Assembly: GCF_963677945.1 (NCBI RefSeq)
Contig: NZ_OY782578.1
Span: 3,253,258 to 3,317,257, forward strand
DNA from: an uncultured Bacteroides sp.
GTDB lineage: Bacteria; Bacteroidota; Bacteroidia; Bacteroidales; Bacteroidaceae
Direction of reading: 5' to 3'
DNA length: 64,000 nucleotides
Shown: positions 52,256 through 61,815 of the stretch, piece after piece
Layout: each line of letters opens with the position of its first letter
How positions within the stretch are numbered: the stretch's first letter is position 1
Notes under the pieces: generated by a model
Seen by the model: the letters and a program-made list of their open reading frames with translations, nothing else
Told to the model about the DNA's origin: nothing
Database searches by the model: none
Position numbers and translations under genes: made by a program

Positions 52256-53725
52256 TTATATAATATAATTTCCAGACTTAGTACTATTAGCCTTTCCTAT
52301 CCAATTTTCATGCATAAAAACGCCCCTTGGCAAATCTATTCTTTCAAAGGTATGTGCACCAAAGTAGTCTCGTTGCGCCTGTACTAAATTTGCAGGTAGA
52401 TTATTGGTTGTCAAAGAATAAAAGTAATTAAGAGCAGATGAAAATGCAGGCACAGGCAATTCTTCTTTAGCGGCTACTGAAACCAATCGTTTCCAGAAAG
52501 GTAACGCCGATACAATTTCGTCTTTGAAATATGGAGCTAGAAGCAAATTAGACAGATGCCTATCCTCTTCAAACGCTTTGGCTATTTCATTTAAAAAAGC
52601 AGAACGAATAATACATCCTCCTCTCCAAAGCCGTGCTATAGAGGCCAAATTCAATCTCCATCCATATTTATCAGAAGCACATTTCAGAACATTGAATCCT
52701 TGTGCATAGGAGACTAATTTGGATGCATATAGAGAACTATATATTTCTTTAATCAGTTCCTCAGCCAAATATGTTTTTTGAGAAGCTTCCCTGTGATATA
52801 TACTCGAAGCCTCCATACGAAGTTCTTTTCTGGCAGAAAGATTTCTCTCAAAAACAGCAGTCGCAATAAGGTTCAGTGGCATTTCTAATTCCATGGCATT
52901 AATAACCGACCATTTTCCTGTTCCCTTCTGTCCCGCAGTATCCAGAATTTTATCGATCAGATAATCTCCACCAGCATCTTTATATTTTAATATTTTAGAA
53001 GTAATTTCTATTAAGAAGCTTTTGAGTTTTCCCTCATTCCACGTTTCAAAATAAGCAGCCATTTCTTCATTTGAAGACTCTAATAAATGTTTCATTATAA
53101 AGTAAGCTTCAGAAATTAACTGCATATCGCCATATTCAATGCCATTATGAATCATTTTCACAAAGTGTCCAGAGCCGCCCGGCCCAATCCATTCGCAACA
53201 AGGAGAATCATCTTCGGCTTTTGCTGCAATACTCTGAAGGATAGGTCTTACTTCAAACCAGGCACCGGCTGATCCTCCAGGCATAATTGATGCACCATGC
53301 AAAGCTCCCTCTTCACCACCCGAAACGCCGGCTCCTATGAAATAAATATCTTTTGATTCTGATTCTCTGACTCTTCTTGCAGTGTCTTCATAATTAGAAT
53401 TGCCTCCATCAATCAATATATCTCCCGGAGAAAGAAACGGATAGAGTTGTTCCATTAATTCATCGACCGGATTACCGGCGCGCACCATCAACATAATTTT
53501 GCGAGGCTGGGATATAGAATTTACAAAATCTTCTATATTATTAAAGCCAATAATCTTTTTCCCATGAGCACGTCCAGATACAAAGCGATCAACAACACCT
53601 TCTTCCACACCTGCTACCGTGCGATTGTATACAGAAACCCGCCATCCTTTACTCTCAATGTTCAATGCAAGATTTTCTCCCATCACTGCAAGACCTATTA
53701 ATCCTATATCAGATTTATTTGTCAT
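52256..53725 (-). CDS. gnd: 6-phosphogluconate dehydrogenase (decarboxylating)
   Basis: 489 residues from the ATG at 53725 (MTNKSDIGLIGLAVMG); in-frame starts at 53737 and 53764 would add residues not normal for the family. NADP-binding GLAVMGENLALNIESKGW, and the substrate-binding/catalytic stretch KMIHNGIEYGDMQLISEAY. It oxidises and decarboxylates 6-phosphogluconate to ribulose 5-phosphate. Thirteen bases before zwf. The leader region upstream carries a four-unit TGTACA array. Confidence 0.96.
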   Translation of the reverse strand: MTNKSDIGLIGLAVMGENLALNIESKGWRVSVYNRTVAGVEEGVVDRFVSGRAHGKKIIGFNNIEDFVNSISQPRKIMLMVRAGNPVDELMEQLYPFLSPGDILIDGGNSNYEDTARRVRESESKDIYFIGAGVSGGEEGALHGASIMPGGSAGAWFEVRPILQSIAAKAEDDSPCCEWIGPGGSGHFVKMIHNGIEYGDMQLISEAYFIMKHLLESSNEEMAAYFETWNEGKLKSFLIEITSKILKYKDAGGDYLIDKILDTAGQKGTGKWSVINAMELEMPLNLIATAVFERNLSARKELRMEASSIYHREASQKTYLAEELIKEIYSSLYASKLVSYAQGFNVLKCASDKYGWRLNLASIARLWRGGCIIRSAFLNEIAKAFEEDRHLSNLLLAPYFKDEIVSALPFWKRLVSVAAKEELPVPAFSSALNYFYSLTTNNLPANLVQAQRDYFGAHTFERIDLPRGVFMHENWIGKANSTKSGNYII

Positions 53726-53846
53726 ATAGCCTTTCATGTTAAATAACCGTTTGATATTTAACAAAAAATAAAGACGAGATGTTCAATAAAAGAAGAAATT
53801 ATAAGAAAACGAGAAGAGTTTAAAAAACATAAAGGAAGGCTTTATA

Positions 53847-53928
53847 TTTATTGTACAAAACAATCAATTCTTCTGTACAAAAGAAAGAAATCCATTGTAC
53901 AAAAAATTCAATTCTTTTGTACAAGGGA
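53847..53928. repeat. Array of four TGTACA palindromes, period exactly 22 bases
   Basis: TGTACA at 53852-53857, 53874-53879, 53896-53901 and 53918-53923. Each sits in a larger near-palindrome such as TTTTGTACAAGG or TTCTGTACAAAAGAA. Spacers (CAATCAATTC, AATTCAATTC) resemble that at 29166-29181, so both loci share one repeat family. Lies between the purT stop and the gnd start. Confidence 0.88.
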
Positions 53929-53950
53929 TTTTTAATATATCAGGTTTAAA

Positions 53951-55120
53951 TTAATATACTTCTACTCTGGAAGCAATATCTTTCGCTTTATCTCTAAGTT
54001 TATCTAAGTCGGACCCTAACGGAGCATAGCACAACACGACTCCCATACGGCGGTTAACCTTTGTAAATGGCTTACCAAATATACGAAGATAAGTATCTTC
54101 CTCTTTCGTGACATCTTCCAAACCTTTATAACGAGGTGCTTCTTTACTGGCAATAGGAGAAAGAATAACAGCGCTCACTCCTACTCTCTCCTGCTTAATT
54201 CCTGGAATTGGCAGACCAAGTACAGCACGAAGATGAAGTTCGAATTCATTCAGATTTTGTGTTCCTGCAAGAGTTACCATTCCAGTATCGTGCGGACGAG
54301 GAGATAGCTCAGAGAAATAAACTCCGTTCTCATGACTTAGAAAAAATTCCACGCCCCAAAGTCCGGCACCGGTCAATGCCTTGGTAACTTTCTCGGCCAT
54401 ATCTTCAGCCTCTTTCAAATGAGCTGGATCTATATGTGCAGGTTGGAAACTTTCACGATAATCACCACCTTTTTGTACATGTCCTATCGGTGGGCAGAAA
54501 AGGGTTGGTCCATTTTTCTGAGTAACAGTCAACAAAGTAATTTCACTATCAAATTTAATAAATTCCTCAATTATTAATTCTTTTATATCACCACGACTAC
54601 CGCTGCAGCCATATTCCCAGGCATGATCAAGTTCTTCTGCAGAGCGAACCAAAGACTGTCCTTTACCAGAAGACGACATTAAAGGTTTTACAACGCATGG
54701 AAAGCCCACCTTAACAGCTGCATCTTTAAGTTCCTCCAAAGTAGTTGCATAGAAATACTTAGCCGTTTTCAAACCAAGCTCTTTTGCCGCTAAATCACGG
54801 ATTGCCTTACGGTTCATAGTAAAGTTTACAGCGCGAGCACTAGGAACAACCTGTATTCCTTGTTTCTCGAAATCATAAAGACGCTCAGTTCGAATAGCTT
54901 CAATTTCCGGAACAATTATATCTGGTTGATGCTTCTTTATAACACGCTCCAATGCATCTCCATCAAGCATATCAAATACTTCACACTCATCAGCTACCTG
55001 CATGGCAGGCGCTCCGGCATACGAATCACAAGCCACAATATATTGTCCTTTACGCTGAGCTGAAATTACAAACTCTTTTCCTAACTCTCCGGAACCGAGT
55101 AATACAATCTTCTTTGTCAT
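53951..55120 (-). CDS. purT: Formate-dependent phosphoribosylglycinamide formyltransferase
   Basis: 389 residues, ATP-grasp enzyme. N-terminal [20 protein letters not shown], central ATP-binding [20 protein letters not shown], then IIEEFI, and [20 protein letters not shown] with the metal ligands. It forms formylglycinamide ribotide from GAR, formate and ATP in purine synthesis, avoiding folate. Single-gene unit with a TACCTTTG -7 box at 55151-55158 (minus strand). Confidence 0.96.
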   Translation of the reverse strand: MTKKIVLLGSGELGKEFVISAQRKGQYIVACDSYAGAPAMQVADECEVFDMLDGDALERVIKKHQPDIIVPEIEAIRTERLYDFEKQGIQVVPSARAVNFTMNRKAIRDLAAKELGLKTAKYFYATTLEELKDAAVKVGFPCVVKPLMSSSGKGQSLVRSAEELDHAWEYGCSGSRGDIKELIIEEFIKFDSEITLLTVTQKNGPTLFCPPIGHVQKGGDYRESFQPAHIDPAHLKEAEDMAEKVTKALTGAGLWGVEFFLSHENGVYFSELSPRPHDTGMVTLAGTQNLNEFELHLRAVLGLPIPGIKQERVGVSAVILSPIASKEAPRYKGLEDVTKEEDTYLRIFGKPFTKVNRRMGVVLCYAPLGSDLDKLRDKAKDIASRVEVY

Positions 55121-55150
55121 AATCTTAAGTGATGTCTTTTAATCGTTTCG

Positions 55151-55158
55151 CAAAGGTA
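55151..55158 (-). promoter_or_regulatory. -7 box of purT
   Basis: Minus-strand TACCTTTG fits TAnnTTTG; start of transcription predicted near 55144. No TTTG at the -33 position. Confidence 0.45.
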
Positions 55159-55200
55159 AGACTATTTTAGAAAAAATCCTCGATTATTAAGCAGTATATA

Positions 55201-55235
55201 AAAAGGCGAAACAATATTTCATCGCTTCGCCTTTT
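55201..55235 (-). terminator. Terminator of the xyl operon
   Basis: AAAAGGCGAA (55201-55210) pairs with TTCGCCTTTT (55226-55235), 22 bases past the xylE stop. Confidence 0.85.
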
Positions 55236-55257
55236 CTGTATTTTTTGAAGAATCAAA

Positions 55258-56871
55258 TTATTTCTTCCAGAATTTTTCAATTTCTTCCAAAGTCTTACCT
55301 TTTGTTTCGGGTAAGAACTTCCAAACGAAGAATGCAGCAATGAGTCCCATAACACCATAAATCCAGTAAGCAAATCCTTGATGGAACATTTCTGTAAGAC
55401 CTTTGTTATCGTTCAATATTGGGAATGTCCATGAAACAATCAAGTTTGCCAGCCATTGTGCAGCTACAGCAATAGACATTGCACCACGAATAGAGTTAGG
55501 GAATATTTCAGATAATAATACCCAGGTTACAGGTCCCCAGCTCATTGCAAAAGATGCTGTATAAAGAAGCATCAAAATCAGTGAAAGCAAACCAACTGTC
55601 TGGAAATAGAAAGTCATTCCAAGAAGAATCATACTTACAGCCATGCCTAATGCACCAATAATCATCAATGGTTTGCGACCAAACTTGTCAACCTTAACAA
55701 TTGCTACACAAGTAAAGGTCAGGTTCACAACACCAACAACAATTGTTTGCAATAAAGAAGAGCTCGTATCAAATCCCATGTTACGGAAAATGTTCCCAGC
55801 ATAATAAAGAACCACGTTGATACCCACAAACTGTTGGAAAACAGAAAGCAATATACCAATAACAATCACAGCCCAACCGTAAGATAACCATGGAGAACTC
55901 TTTTCATGAAGAGTTTCTTTAATTTCAGCAATTTCAGCTATCGCTTTTTCTTCACCTACAATATTAGTCAAAACAGCAAGAGCTTTCTCATCTTGACCTT
56001 TCATAATAAGGAAACGTGGAGTTTCCGGAACAAAGAATAACAATATGAAGAAAATACCAGCAGGAATAACTCCAGAAAAGAACATCCAGCGCCAACCTGT
56101 TTCAGTTAACCATTGAGCATCACCAGACTTAGCAATAAAGTAATTTACAAAATAAATAACCAACATACCAAAGATAATAGCGAACTGGTTGAAAGAAACC
56201 AATTTACCACGACTTTCAGCCGGAGCTATTTCTGCAATGTACATTGGAGAAAGAGCAGAAGCCAGACCTACGCCCAGACCTCCGATAATACGATAAATCA
56301 CAAATGAATAAGCATCCTGGATAAAGAAAAAATTAAATCCATCTGGGTTCCATGCACCAATTGCAGAAACACAGAAAGCTAATGCACAGATGAAAAGACC
56401 TTTTTTACGGCCCAATGAATTAGATACAAATCCAGAAATAGAACCTCCGATAATACAACCAACTAATGCACTGGAGATAACAAATCCTTTAATAGAATCG
56501 GCAGTATCCTGAAGAAGAGCTGTATCAGTTGGTACAGCTTCCGATACATAATTAATAATCCAGATTATTGCTGCAACAAAAAGAACAGCTACAGTAATAC
56601 CACCTTTAGTTTTGCCGACTAGTTTTAATATTTGTGAGGAAAGAATAGCAAGTACCAATACAACAACAGTACTTACCAATAATTTATACTGAGTAATCAT
56701 GCTCACTGCGTATGCATGATCGGTTGTAATCTTGCTGATGAAGAAATCAACTAATGATTTTTCGGCTCCATTAACTACAGCAGTATCATAACCGAATAAC
56801 AAACCGCCAAGTGTTGCTACCAAGGTTAGCAGCGCAAGATATATCCCTGTTTGCTTTGTTTTTGATGACAT
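55258..56871 (-). CDS. xylE: D-xylose:proton symporter, MFS sugar porter
   Basis: 537 residues with 12 or more membrane segments. Sugar-porter signatures: GGLLFGYDTAVVNGAEKSLV near the start, SNSLGRKKGLF, IYRIIGGLGVGLASALSPMY with PAESRGK, VPETPRFLI, and the terminal LPETKGKTLEEIEKFW. It brings xylose through the inner membrane with protons. Last gene of the xyl operon, 120 bases after xylA. Slightly longer than E. coli XylE, with extra residues between the first and third membrane segments. Confidence 0.92.
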   Translation of the reverse strand: MSSKTKQTGIYLALLTLVATLGGLLFGYDTAVVNGAEKSLVDFFISKITTDHAYAVSMITQYKLLVSTVVVLVLAILSSQILKLVGKTKGGITVAVLFVAAIIWIINYVSEAVPTDTALLQDTADSIKGFVISSALVGCIIGGSISGFVSNSLGRKKGLFICALAFCVSAIGAWNPDGFNFFFIQDAYSFVIYRIIGGLGVGLASALSPMYIAEIAPAESRGKLVSFNQFAIIFGMLVIYFVNYFIAKSGDAQWLTETGWRWMFFSGVIPAGIFFILLFFVPETPRFLIMKGQDEKALAVLTNIVGEEKAIAEIAEIKETLHEKSSPWLSYGWAVIVIGILLSVFQQFVGINVVLYYAGNIFRNMGFDTSSSLLQTIVVGVVNLTFTCVAIVKVDKFGRKPLMIIGALGMAVSMILLGMTFYFQTVGLLSLILMLLYTASFAMSWGPVTWVLLSEIFPNSIRGAMSIAVAAQWLANLIVSWTFPILNDNKGLTEMFHQGFAYWIYGVMGLIAAFFVWKFLPETKGKTLEEIEKFWKK

Positions 56872-56991
56872 ATGTTTTTTATTATAATAGAATTAGAAAT
56901 AAATTAACCTAAAATGAGAGAACCGATATGCCAGAAAAAAGGTATTCTCCAGCATATCGGGATATTGATTTTGTTTACTTTACAGGAAATA

Positions 56992-58308
56992 CTAGCAATA
57001 CATATTTACGATTGCTTCATACAATTCTTGTTTTCCACTAACCTGTGCAGGTTCACCTTTAGCTACAGCGTAAGCATGAAGATCTTCCAAAGAAAGGTTA
57101 CCAGCTTCGAATTCTTTACCTTTACCACCATCAAAAGAAGCGTAACGCTCTTTAACCATGTTACAGATAGGAGATTCATTCAATAAAGCAGAAGCATTTT
57201 CAAGTGCACGAGCAAAAGCATCCATACCGCTGATGTGAGCAATAAAGATATCTTCCAAGTCTGTAGAGTTACGACGAGTTTTAGCATCGAAGTTTGTTCC
57301 ACCATTGCCAAGACCACCATTGCGGATAATCTGCATCATAGCCTGAATCAATTCGTAATTGTCGATAGGGAATTGGTCAGTATCCCAACCATTCTGAGCA
57401 TCACCGCGGTTAGCATCAATTGAACCTAACATACCTGCATCTACAGCACAAGCTAGTTCGTGTTCAAAAGTATGACCAGCCAATGTAGCATGGTTTACTT
57501 CAATGTTTACTTTGAAATCGTTTTCCAATCCGTGAGCTTTCAAGAATCCGATAACAGTTTCTGTGTCAACATCATATTGATGTTTCATTGGTTCCATTGG
57601 TTTTGGTTCAATAAGGAATGTTCCTTTGAAACCTTTAGCACGAGCATAGTCACGAGCTTTAGTCAACATCATTGCCAAGTGCTCTTTTTCACGTTTTTGA
57701 TCAGTATTCAATAAAGACATGTAACCTTCGCGTCCGCCCCAGAATACATAGTTAGTTCCACCTAGTTCGATTGTAGCATCAATAGCATTTTTAATCTGAA
57801 CAGCAGCACGAGCTACCACGTCAAAGTTAGGATTTGTTGCAGCACCATTCATATAACGTGCATGAGAGAATACATTTGCAGTACCCCACAACAATTTGAT
57901 ACCAGTTTCTGCTTGTCTTTGCTTAGCATAAGCAACAATCGCTTTCATGTTTGCTTCATATTCAGCAATATCATCGCTAGGATCAACTAAGTCAGCATCA
58001 TGGAAACAGTAATATTCAATACCACATTTCTGCATGAATTCAAAACCTGCATCTAATTTATTCTTTGCAGCTTCAACAGCAGAAGAAGCACCGTTCCAAG
58101 GAAACTGTTTTGTTCCACCACCAAATTGGTCGCCACCTTCAGCACAAAGTGTGTGCCACCAAGCCATAGCAAACTTTAACCAGTCTTTCATTTTCTTTCC
58201 GTTAACTACTTTTTCAGCATCATAATAACGGAATGCCATTGGATTTTTACTATCTTTACCTTCAAATTTAATCTTTCCTATACCAGGAAAATACTCTTTA
58301 GTTGCCAT
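56992..58308 (-). CDS. xylA: Xylose isomerase
   Basis: 438 residues. Active-site cues: FHDADL (catalytic His), [15 protein letters not shown] (metal ligand Glu), [16 protein letters not shown] and [12 protein letters not shown]. It interconverts D-xylose and D-xylulose with divalent metal in the cytoplasm. Length and the N-terminal [14 protein letters not shown] match class II enzymes. Thirty-nine bases after xylB. Confidence 0.98.
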   Translation of the reverse strand: MATKEYFPGIGKIKFEGKDSKNPMAFRYYDAEKVVNGKKMKDWLKFAMAWWHTLCAEGGDQFGGGTKQFPWNGASSAVEAAKNKLDAGFEFMQKCGIEYYCFHDADLVDPSDDIAEYEANMKAIVAYAKQRQAETGIKLLWGTANVFSHARYMNGAATNPNFDVVARAAVQIKNAIDATIELGGTNYVFWGGREGYMSLLNTDQKREKEHLAMMLTKARDYARAKGFKGTFLIEPKPMEPMKHQYDVDTETVIGFLKAHGLENDFKVNIEVNHATLAGHTFEHELACAVDAGMLGSIDANRGDAQNGWDTDQFPIDNYELIQAMMQIIRNGGLGNGGTNFDAKTRRNSTDLEDIFIAHISGMDAFARALENASALLNESPICNMVKERYASFDGGKGKEFEAGNLSLEDLHAYAVAKGEPAQVSGKQELYEAIVNMYC

Positions 58309-58347
58309 AATACTTTTGATTTAAAATTTTTGTTGTTTTTTATATTA

Positions 58348-59838
58348 TTATTTAGACATAGACTTTTCAAGTCTGTATTTCCATTGATTGTATGCATCTG
58401 CATATTCCTGACACTTAGCCGCATTAGGCTCAATTACATCAAGTTTATCGAGAGTTGCAAAAGCTTCGTTATTATCTTTATAGATACCTGCTCCAATACC
58501 TGCCCCCTTAGCTGCACCTACCGAACCATCTGTATCATATAATTCAATTGTAGCACCGGTTACTCCGGCAAGTGTATCGCGGAAGATAGAACTTAAGAAC
58601 ATATTGGCATGACCTGCATGGATCTTCTTCACCGGAATACCCATCTGTTCCATAATCTCAATACCATATTTAAATGAAAAAACAATTCCTTCCTGAGCAG
58701 CACGAGCTATATGGTGTTTGCCATGTGTATTGAAGTTTAACCCACGAATTGAACAGCCAATTTCCTTATTACCCAACATACGTTCTGCACCGTTTCCAAA
58801 AGGAAGAATGCTTATACCTCCACTACCAATTGGAGCTTTAGATGCTAAGACATTCATTTCATTATACGAAATACCTTCGGGAGCAATATTTTTTTTCACC
58901 CATGAATTCAAAATTCCGGTTCCGTTAATACAAAGTAATACTCCTAAACGAGTTTGTTCTTCAGTGTGATTTACATGAGCAAATGTATTTACGCGTGATT
59001 GTGGATCATAATTAACCTCTCCATTAACACCATAAACAACACCTGAAGTTCCAGCTGTTGAAGCTATCTCGCCTGGATTAAACACATTCAGAGAAAGTGC
59101 GTTATTAGGTTGATCTCCGGCACGATAAGTAATTGGAGTTCCTTCTTTTAATCCAAGTTCTTTAGCAGCAGCTGCATTCACTTCACCTTGATTTGAGAAC
59201 GTTGGTTTGATATCTGCAATTAAAGAAGAATCGAAACCATAATAATCCATCAAAAAGCCAGCAATACTATTTTTCTTGAAATCCCAGAACATACCTTCGG
59301 AAAGACCGGAAACCGTAGTGCAAATTTCTCCACTCAGCTTCATAGCAATATAATCCCCCGGAAGCATTATCTTGTAAATCTGCTCATATATTTTTGGTTC
59401 GTTAGCTTTAATCCAAGCCAACTTAGAAGCTGTAAAATTACCAGGAGAGTTTAACAAATGAGAAAGACATCTCTCCTCGCCTAAAATATCAAAGGCCTTT
59501 TGTCCATAAGGAACTGCACGAGAATCACACCATATAATAGCCGGGCGCAATACATTCTGATCTTTATCTACGCAAACCAGTCCGTGCATCTGATAAGAAA
59601 TACCGATAGCTTTAATTTCCGCAGCACTAATTCCGGATTCATCCAAAATGGTTTTAGTAGCCAACTTCAGATTTTCCCACCATGCCTGAGGGTTTTGTTC
59701 TGCCCAACCAGCCTTTACAGCTGTTATATTCATTTCAGTTTTTGGGTAAAATGCAGTAGAAACACATTTTCCTGTTTCTGCATTTACTAAACTAGCCTTT
59801 ACAGACGAGCTTCCAATGTCATATCCTAATAGAAACAT
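58348..59838 (-). CDS. xylB: Xylulokinase
   Basis: 496 residues, FGGY kinase family. N-terminal phosphate-binding LLGYDIGSSSVKASLV, catalytic Asp region in TYRAGDQPNNALSLNV, and AGTSGVVYGV. It phosphorylates D-xylulose to xylulose 5-phosphate, delivering carbon to the pentose phosphate pathway whose oxidative genes lie about 6 kb away. Twenty-nine bases after the regulator gene. Confidence 0.95.
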   Translation of the reverse strand: MFLLGYDIGSSSVKASLVNAETGKCVSTAFYPKTEMNITAVKAGWAEQNPQAWWENLKLATKTILDESGISAAEIKAIGISYQMHGLVCVDKDQNVLRPAIIWCDSRAVPYGQKAFDILGEERCLSHLLNSPGNFTASKLAWIKANEPKIYEQIYKIMLPGDYIAMKLSGEICTTVSGLSEGMFWDFKKNSIAGFLMDYYGFDSSLIADIKPTFSNQGEVNAAAAKELGLKEGTPITYRAGDQPNNALSLNVFNPGEIASTAGTSGVVYGVNGEVNYDPQSRVNTFAHVNHTEEQTRLGVLLCINGTGILNSWVKKNIAPEGISYNEMNVLASKAPIGSGGISILPFGNGAERMLGNKEIGCSIRGLNFNTHGKHHIARAAQEGIVFSFKYGIEIMEQMGIPVKKIHAGHANMFLSSIFRDTLAGVTGATIELYDTDGSVGAAKGAGIGAGIYKDNNEAFATLDKLDVIEPNAAKCQEYADAYNQWKYRLEKSMSK

Positions 59839-59867
59839 AATTATAAAGTATTAATATATTAAGGTAA

Positions 59868-60626
59868 TTACTTACTAAAAGACTTTGTTGTAACATGAAG
59901 CTTATTATAAATTTTACGATCAAACTTATAATAACGTGCAGCCCTGTGAGGGACACCAGTCTGGCGTTCCTGTAGTGGAACAACATACTCCATCATAGCT
60001 ATTTTCTTATGAAAATTCCGAACATCAAATGTCTTATCATATACTAATTCATATAAGACACGTAGTTCGGATGCAGTAAATTTACGAGGTAGCAAATCAA
60101 ATAATATGGAAGGATTAGCTTCTACATATTGACGAATAAATGTAATAGCTTCCGAAATTATCTGATTGTGGTCAAAAGCAAGAATTTTAAGATCCTTTAT
60201 TTCCATCCACTCTGCCTGATATTTATCTGAAAGATTTTCGAGTTTCTTATCAATCTTAACCATAGAAAGATAAGCAATTGTAACAATGCGTTCAATCTTG
60301 CTTTTTAATTGATGAAAGCGTTCCAGCCATCTTACATCTTTAGGATTATGTGTCCTGTTTTTTGAGCCAAAAGCTCTAAATTGAAGTAAATTAACATTTT
60401 TAAGTCCAGTCAATTCACAAAGAACCCGCTGAGCAGCTTCATCCAAATCTTCGTCTTCATAAATCAAACTACCAGGAAGTTTCATGTCTGTATATCCATT
60501 TACAGACTCCTGCCCCACCTGTTTTACTAACAAGACTTTTAGTTGTTCTCCATCAAACCCTATCAATACACAGTCTACTGAGACATGTGGATTTACTAAC
60601 TTATCTGTATCAATATCGCGTTCCAT
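59868..60626 (-). CDS. xylR: NUDIX-domain transcription regulator of xylose genes (NrtR/AraR-like)
   Basis: 252 residues. The N-terminal NUDIX domain (about 10-150) begins VSVDCVLIGFDGEQLKVLLV and has LPGSLIYEDEDLDEAAQRVL in place of a full Nudix box, missing the usual REXXEE acids; hydrolysis is therefore unlikely. The C-terminal winged helix (about 170-245) has TASELRVLYELVYDKTFDVR and RHAARYYKFDRKIY. Such proteins act as sugar-responsive repressors; AraR of B. thetaiotaomicron is a known case. First gene of the operon with xylB, xylA and xylE. The symbol is assigned by context. Confidence 0.85.
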   Translation of the reverse strand: MERDIDTDKLVNPHVSVDCVLIGFDGEQLKVLLVKQVGQESVNGYTDMKLPGSLIYEDEDLDEAAQRVLCELTGLKNVNLLQFRAFGSKNRTHNPKDVRWLERFHQLKSKIERIVTIAYLSMVKIDKKLENLSDKYQAEWMEIKDLKILAFDHNQIISEAITFIRQYVEANPSILFDLLPRKFTASELRVLYELVYDKTFDVRNFHKKIAMMEYVVPLQERQTGVPHRAARYYKFDRKIYNKLHVTTKSFSK

Positions 60627-60645
60627 AATATTTATTTAAGCGTTG

Positions 60646-60676
60646 CAAATATAAGGCTATTTTTTATTATTCCAAA
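60646..60676 (-). promoter_or_regulatory. Predicted promoter of the xylR-xylB-xylA-xylE operon
   Basis: Minus-strand TTTG (60673-60676), 19 bases, TATATTTG (60646-60653). Transcription would start near 60639, 13 bases before the ATG. Confidence 0.7.
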
Positions 60677-60793
60677 CTAATTTATAAAAATTTCACCCAC
60701 TCATAACCATTTATTTATCAGCATAGTAAATATCATAATAAATACAATATGAATTATATCTTTATTGTATTTATTACAATATGTATTCCATCT

Positions 60794-60823
60794 ATAGTAA
60801 TTGTATATTGTACGATTTACTAT
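60794..60823. promoter_or_regulatory. Interrupted inverted repeat upstream of xylR, possible operator
   Basis: ATAGTAA (60794-60800) and TTTACTAT (60816-60823) face each other; a further ATAGTAAATA lies at 60724. More than 100 bases upstream of the promoter, so a direct repressor role is uncertain. Confidence 0.3.
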
Positions 60824-61131
60824 CTATCCCCATAAATAAAGACTTCCAACGATCTGCTAAATCTATTCAAAAGGAACACTTATTGTATTATAACATCACA
60901 CCGATAATTGCAGATTCATTAATATGATACATTATATATAGAGAAGAATTTTATTTAGCCATTATTCCATGATTTGTGAATAAAATATAAAAACACCTTT
61001 ATTCGAAAAATAAAACACATTCATAGTTCATAATCAAAAATAAATGCGTTACTTTGCATCCATAAACAATAAAGAGTTTACATCGTTCTCAATCTTCTAT
61101 TAAATTTACCTGATTTTATCAGGCATATTCT
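60824..61131. other. Intergenic region before the first RRM gene
   Basis: No gene seen. Part of it (from about 61018) resembles the region before the second RRM gene, including ATAATCAAAAATAAATGCG against ATATTAAAAATAAATTC, so the duplication covers the promoter area. A TTACTTTGC near 61049 is close to a -7 box. Confidence 0.45.
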
Positions 61132-61202
61132 AATGACGAAACAGATCTTTTAAAACTTACATCGTTTCAATTTTTAATTTATTTATTTTAATTTTTATTC
61201 GT
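61132..61202 (+). promoter_or_regulatory. Conserved leader of the first RRM gene, with a possible short upstream ORF
   Basis: Nearly identical to 61745-61815 (only a few differences over 71 bases). Starts with ATGACGAAACAGATC, a possible uORF (MTKQIF, then stop), then an AT-rich stretch running to the ATG. Conservation of an untranslated segment in a gene duplicate suggests post-transcriptional control, perhaps by the RRM proteins themselves. Confidence 0.55.
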
Positions 61203-61448
61203 ATGAATATTTACATTGGTAACCTTAGCTATAAGGTTAAAGAATCAGATCTTAATCAAGTCCTAGAAGAGTATGGAACAGTAAATTCAGTTAAGCTAAT
61301 CATCGACCGCGACACTCGCAGATCTAAAGGTTTCGCTTTCGCTGAAATGGAAAACCAGGCTGAAGCTGAAAACGTTATTAAGGAATTAAACGGCGCTGAA
61401 TATGAAGGTCGTCAAATGGTTGTTAAAGAAGCTCTTCCAAGAGCATAA
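61203..61448 (+). CDS. RRM-domain RNA-binding protein, copy 1
   Basis: 81 residues, almost entirely one RNA-recognition motif: RNP2 is IYIGNL (3-8) and RNP1 is KGFAFAEM (42-49), both with the aromatic residues that contact RNA. No auxiliary domain. Single-RRM proteins in Bacteroides bind single-stranded RNA and have been linked to control of polysaccharide-use genes. Differs from copy 2 at about 7 of 81 positions (for example Asp37 against Glu37 and EMENQ against EMPDQ). Own promoter region and terminator. Confidence 0.94.
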   Translation: MNIYIGNLSYKVKESDLNQVLEEYGTVNSVKLIIDRDTRRSKGFAFAEMENQAEAENVIKELNGAEYEGRQMVVKEALPRA

Positions 61449-61465
61449 TAGCAACATTAATATAC

Positions 61466-61504
61466 TAAAGGTAGATATTGCATAATGCTTTATCTACCTT
61501 TTTT
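61466..61504 (+). terminator. Terminator of RRM gene copy 1
   Basis: Stem AAAGGTAGAT with ATCTACCTTT, then Ts. Nearly the same stem as after copy 2. Confidence 0.9.
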
Positions 61505-61744
61505 AATTTAACAAAGGAATCGTTACTCAATCTATCGAATTTATATTTTTTATAACTAAATAATTTCCACGTTTAGCTTAACATTGTTAAAATAGCATAA
61601 AAGCAAACTTGTCTGAAAAAAAAACTACATTTATAGTTTGATATTAAAAATAAATTCTTTCCTTTGTACCCACAAACAAGAGATAGTTTGCATTGTTCTC
61701 ATTCTTCTATTATTAATTATCACGTGTATTTACGGGTATTTTTA
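61505..61744. other. Region between the two RRM genes
   Basis: AT-rich; holds the presumed promoter of copy 2 in a segment similar to 61018-61131. No gene. Confidence 0.45.
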
Positions 61745-61815
61745 AATGACGAAACGGATCTTTCAAAACTTACATTGTTTCAATTTTTAATTTATTTATT
61801 TTAATTTTTATTCGT
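61745..61815 (+). promoter_or_regulatory. Conserved leader of the second RRM gene, with a possible short upstream ORF
   Basis: Counterpart of 61132-61202. The ATG at 61747 opens a 14-codon frame (MTKRIFQNLHCFNF, then stop), longer than in copy 1, because the early stop codon is changed. Confidence 0.55.
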
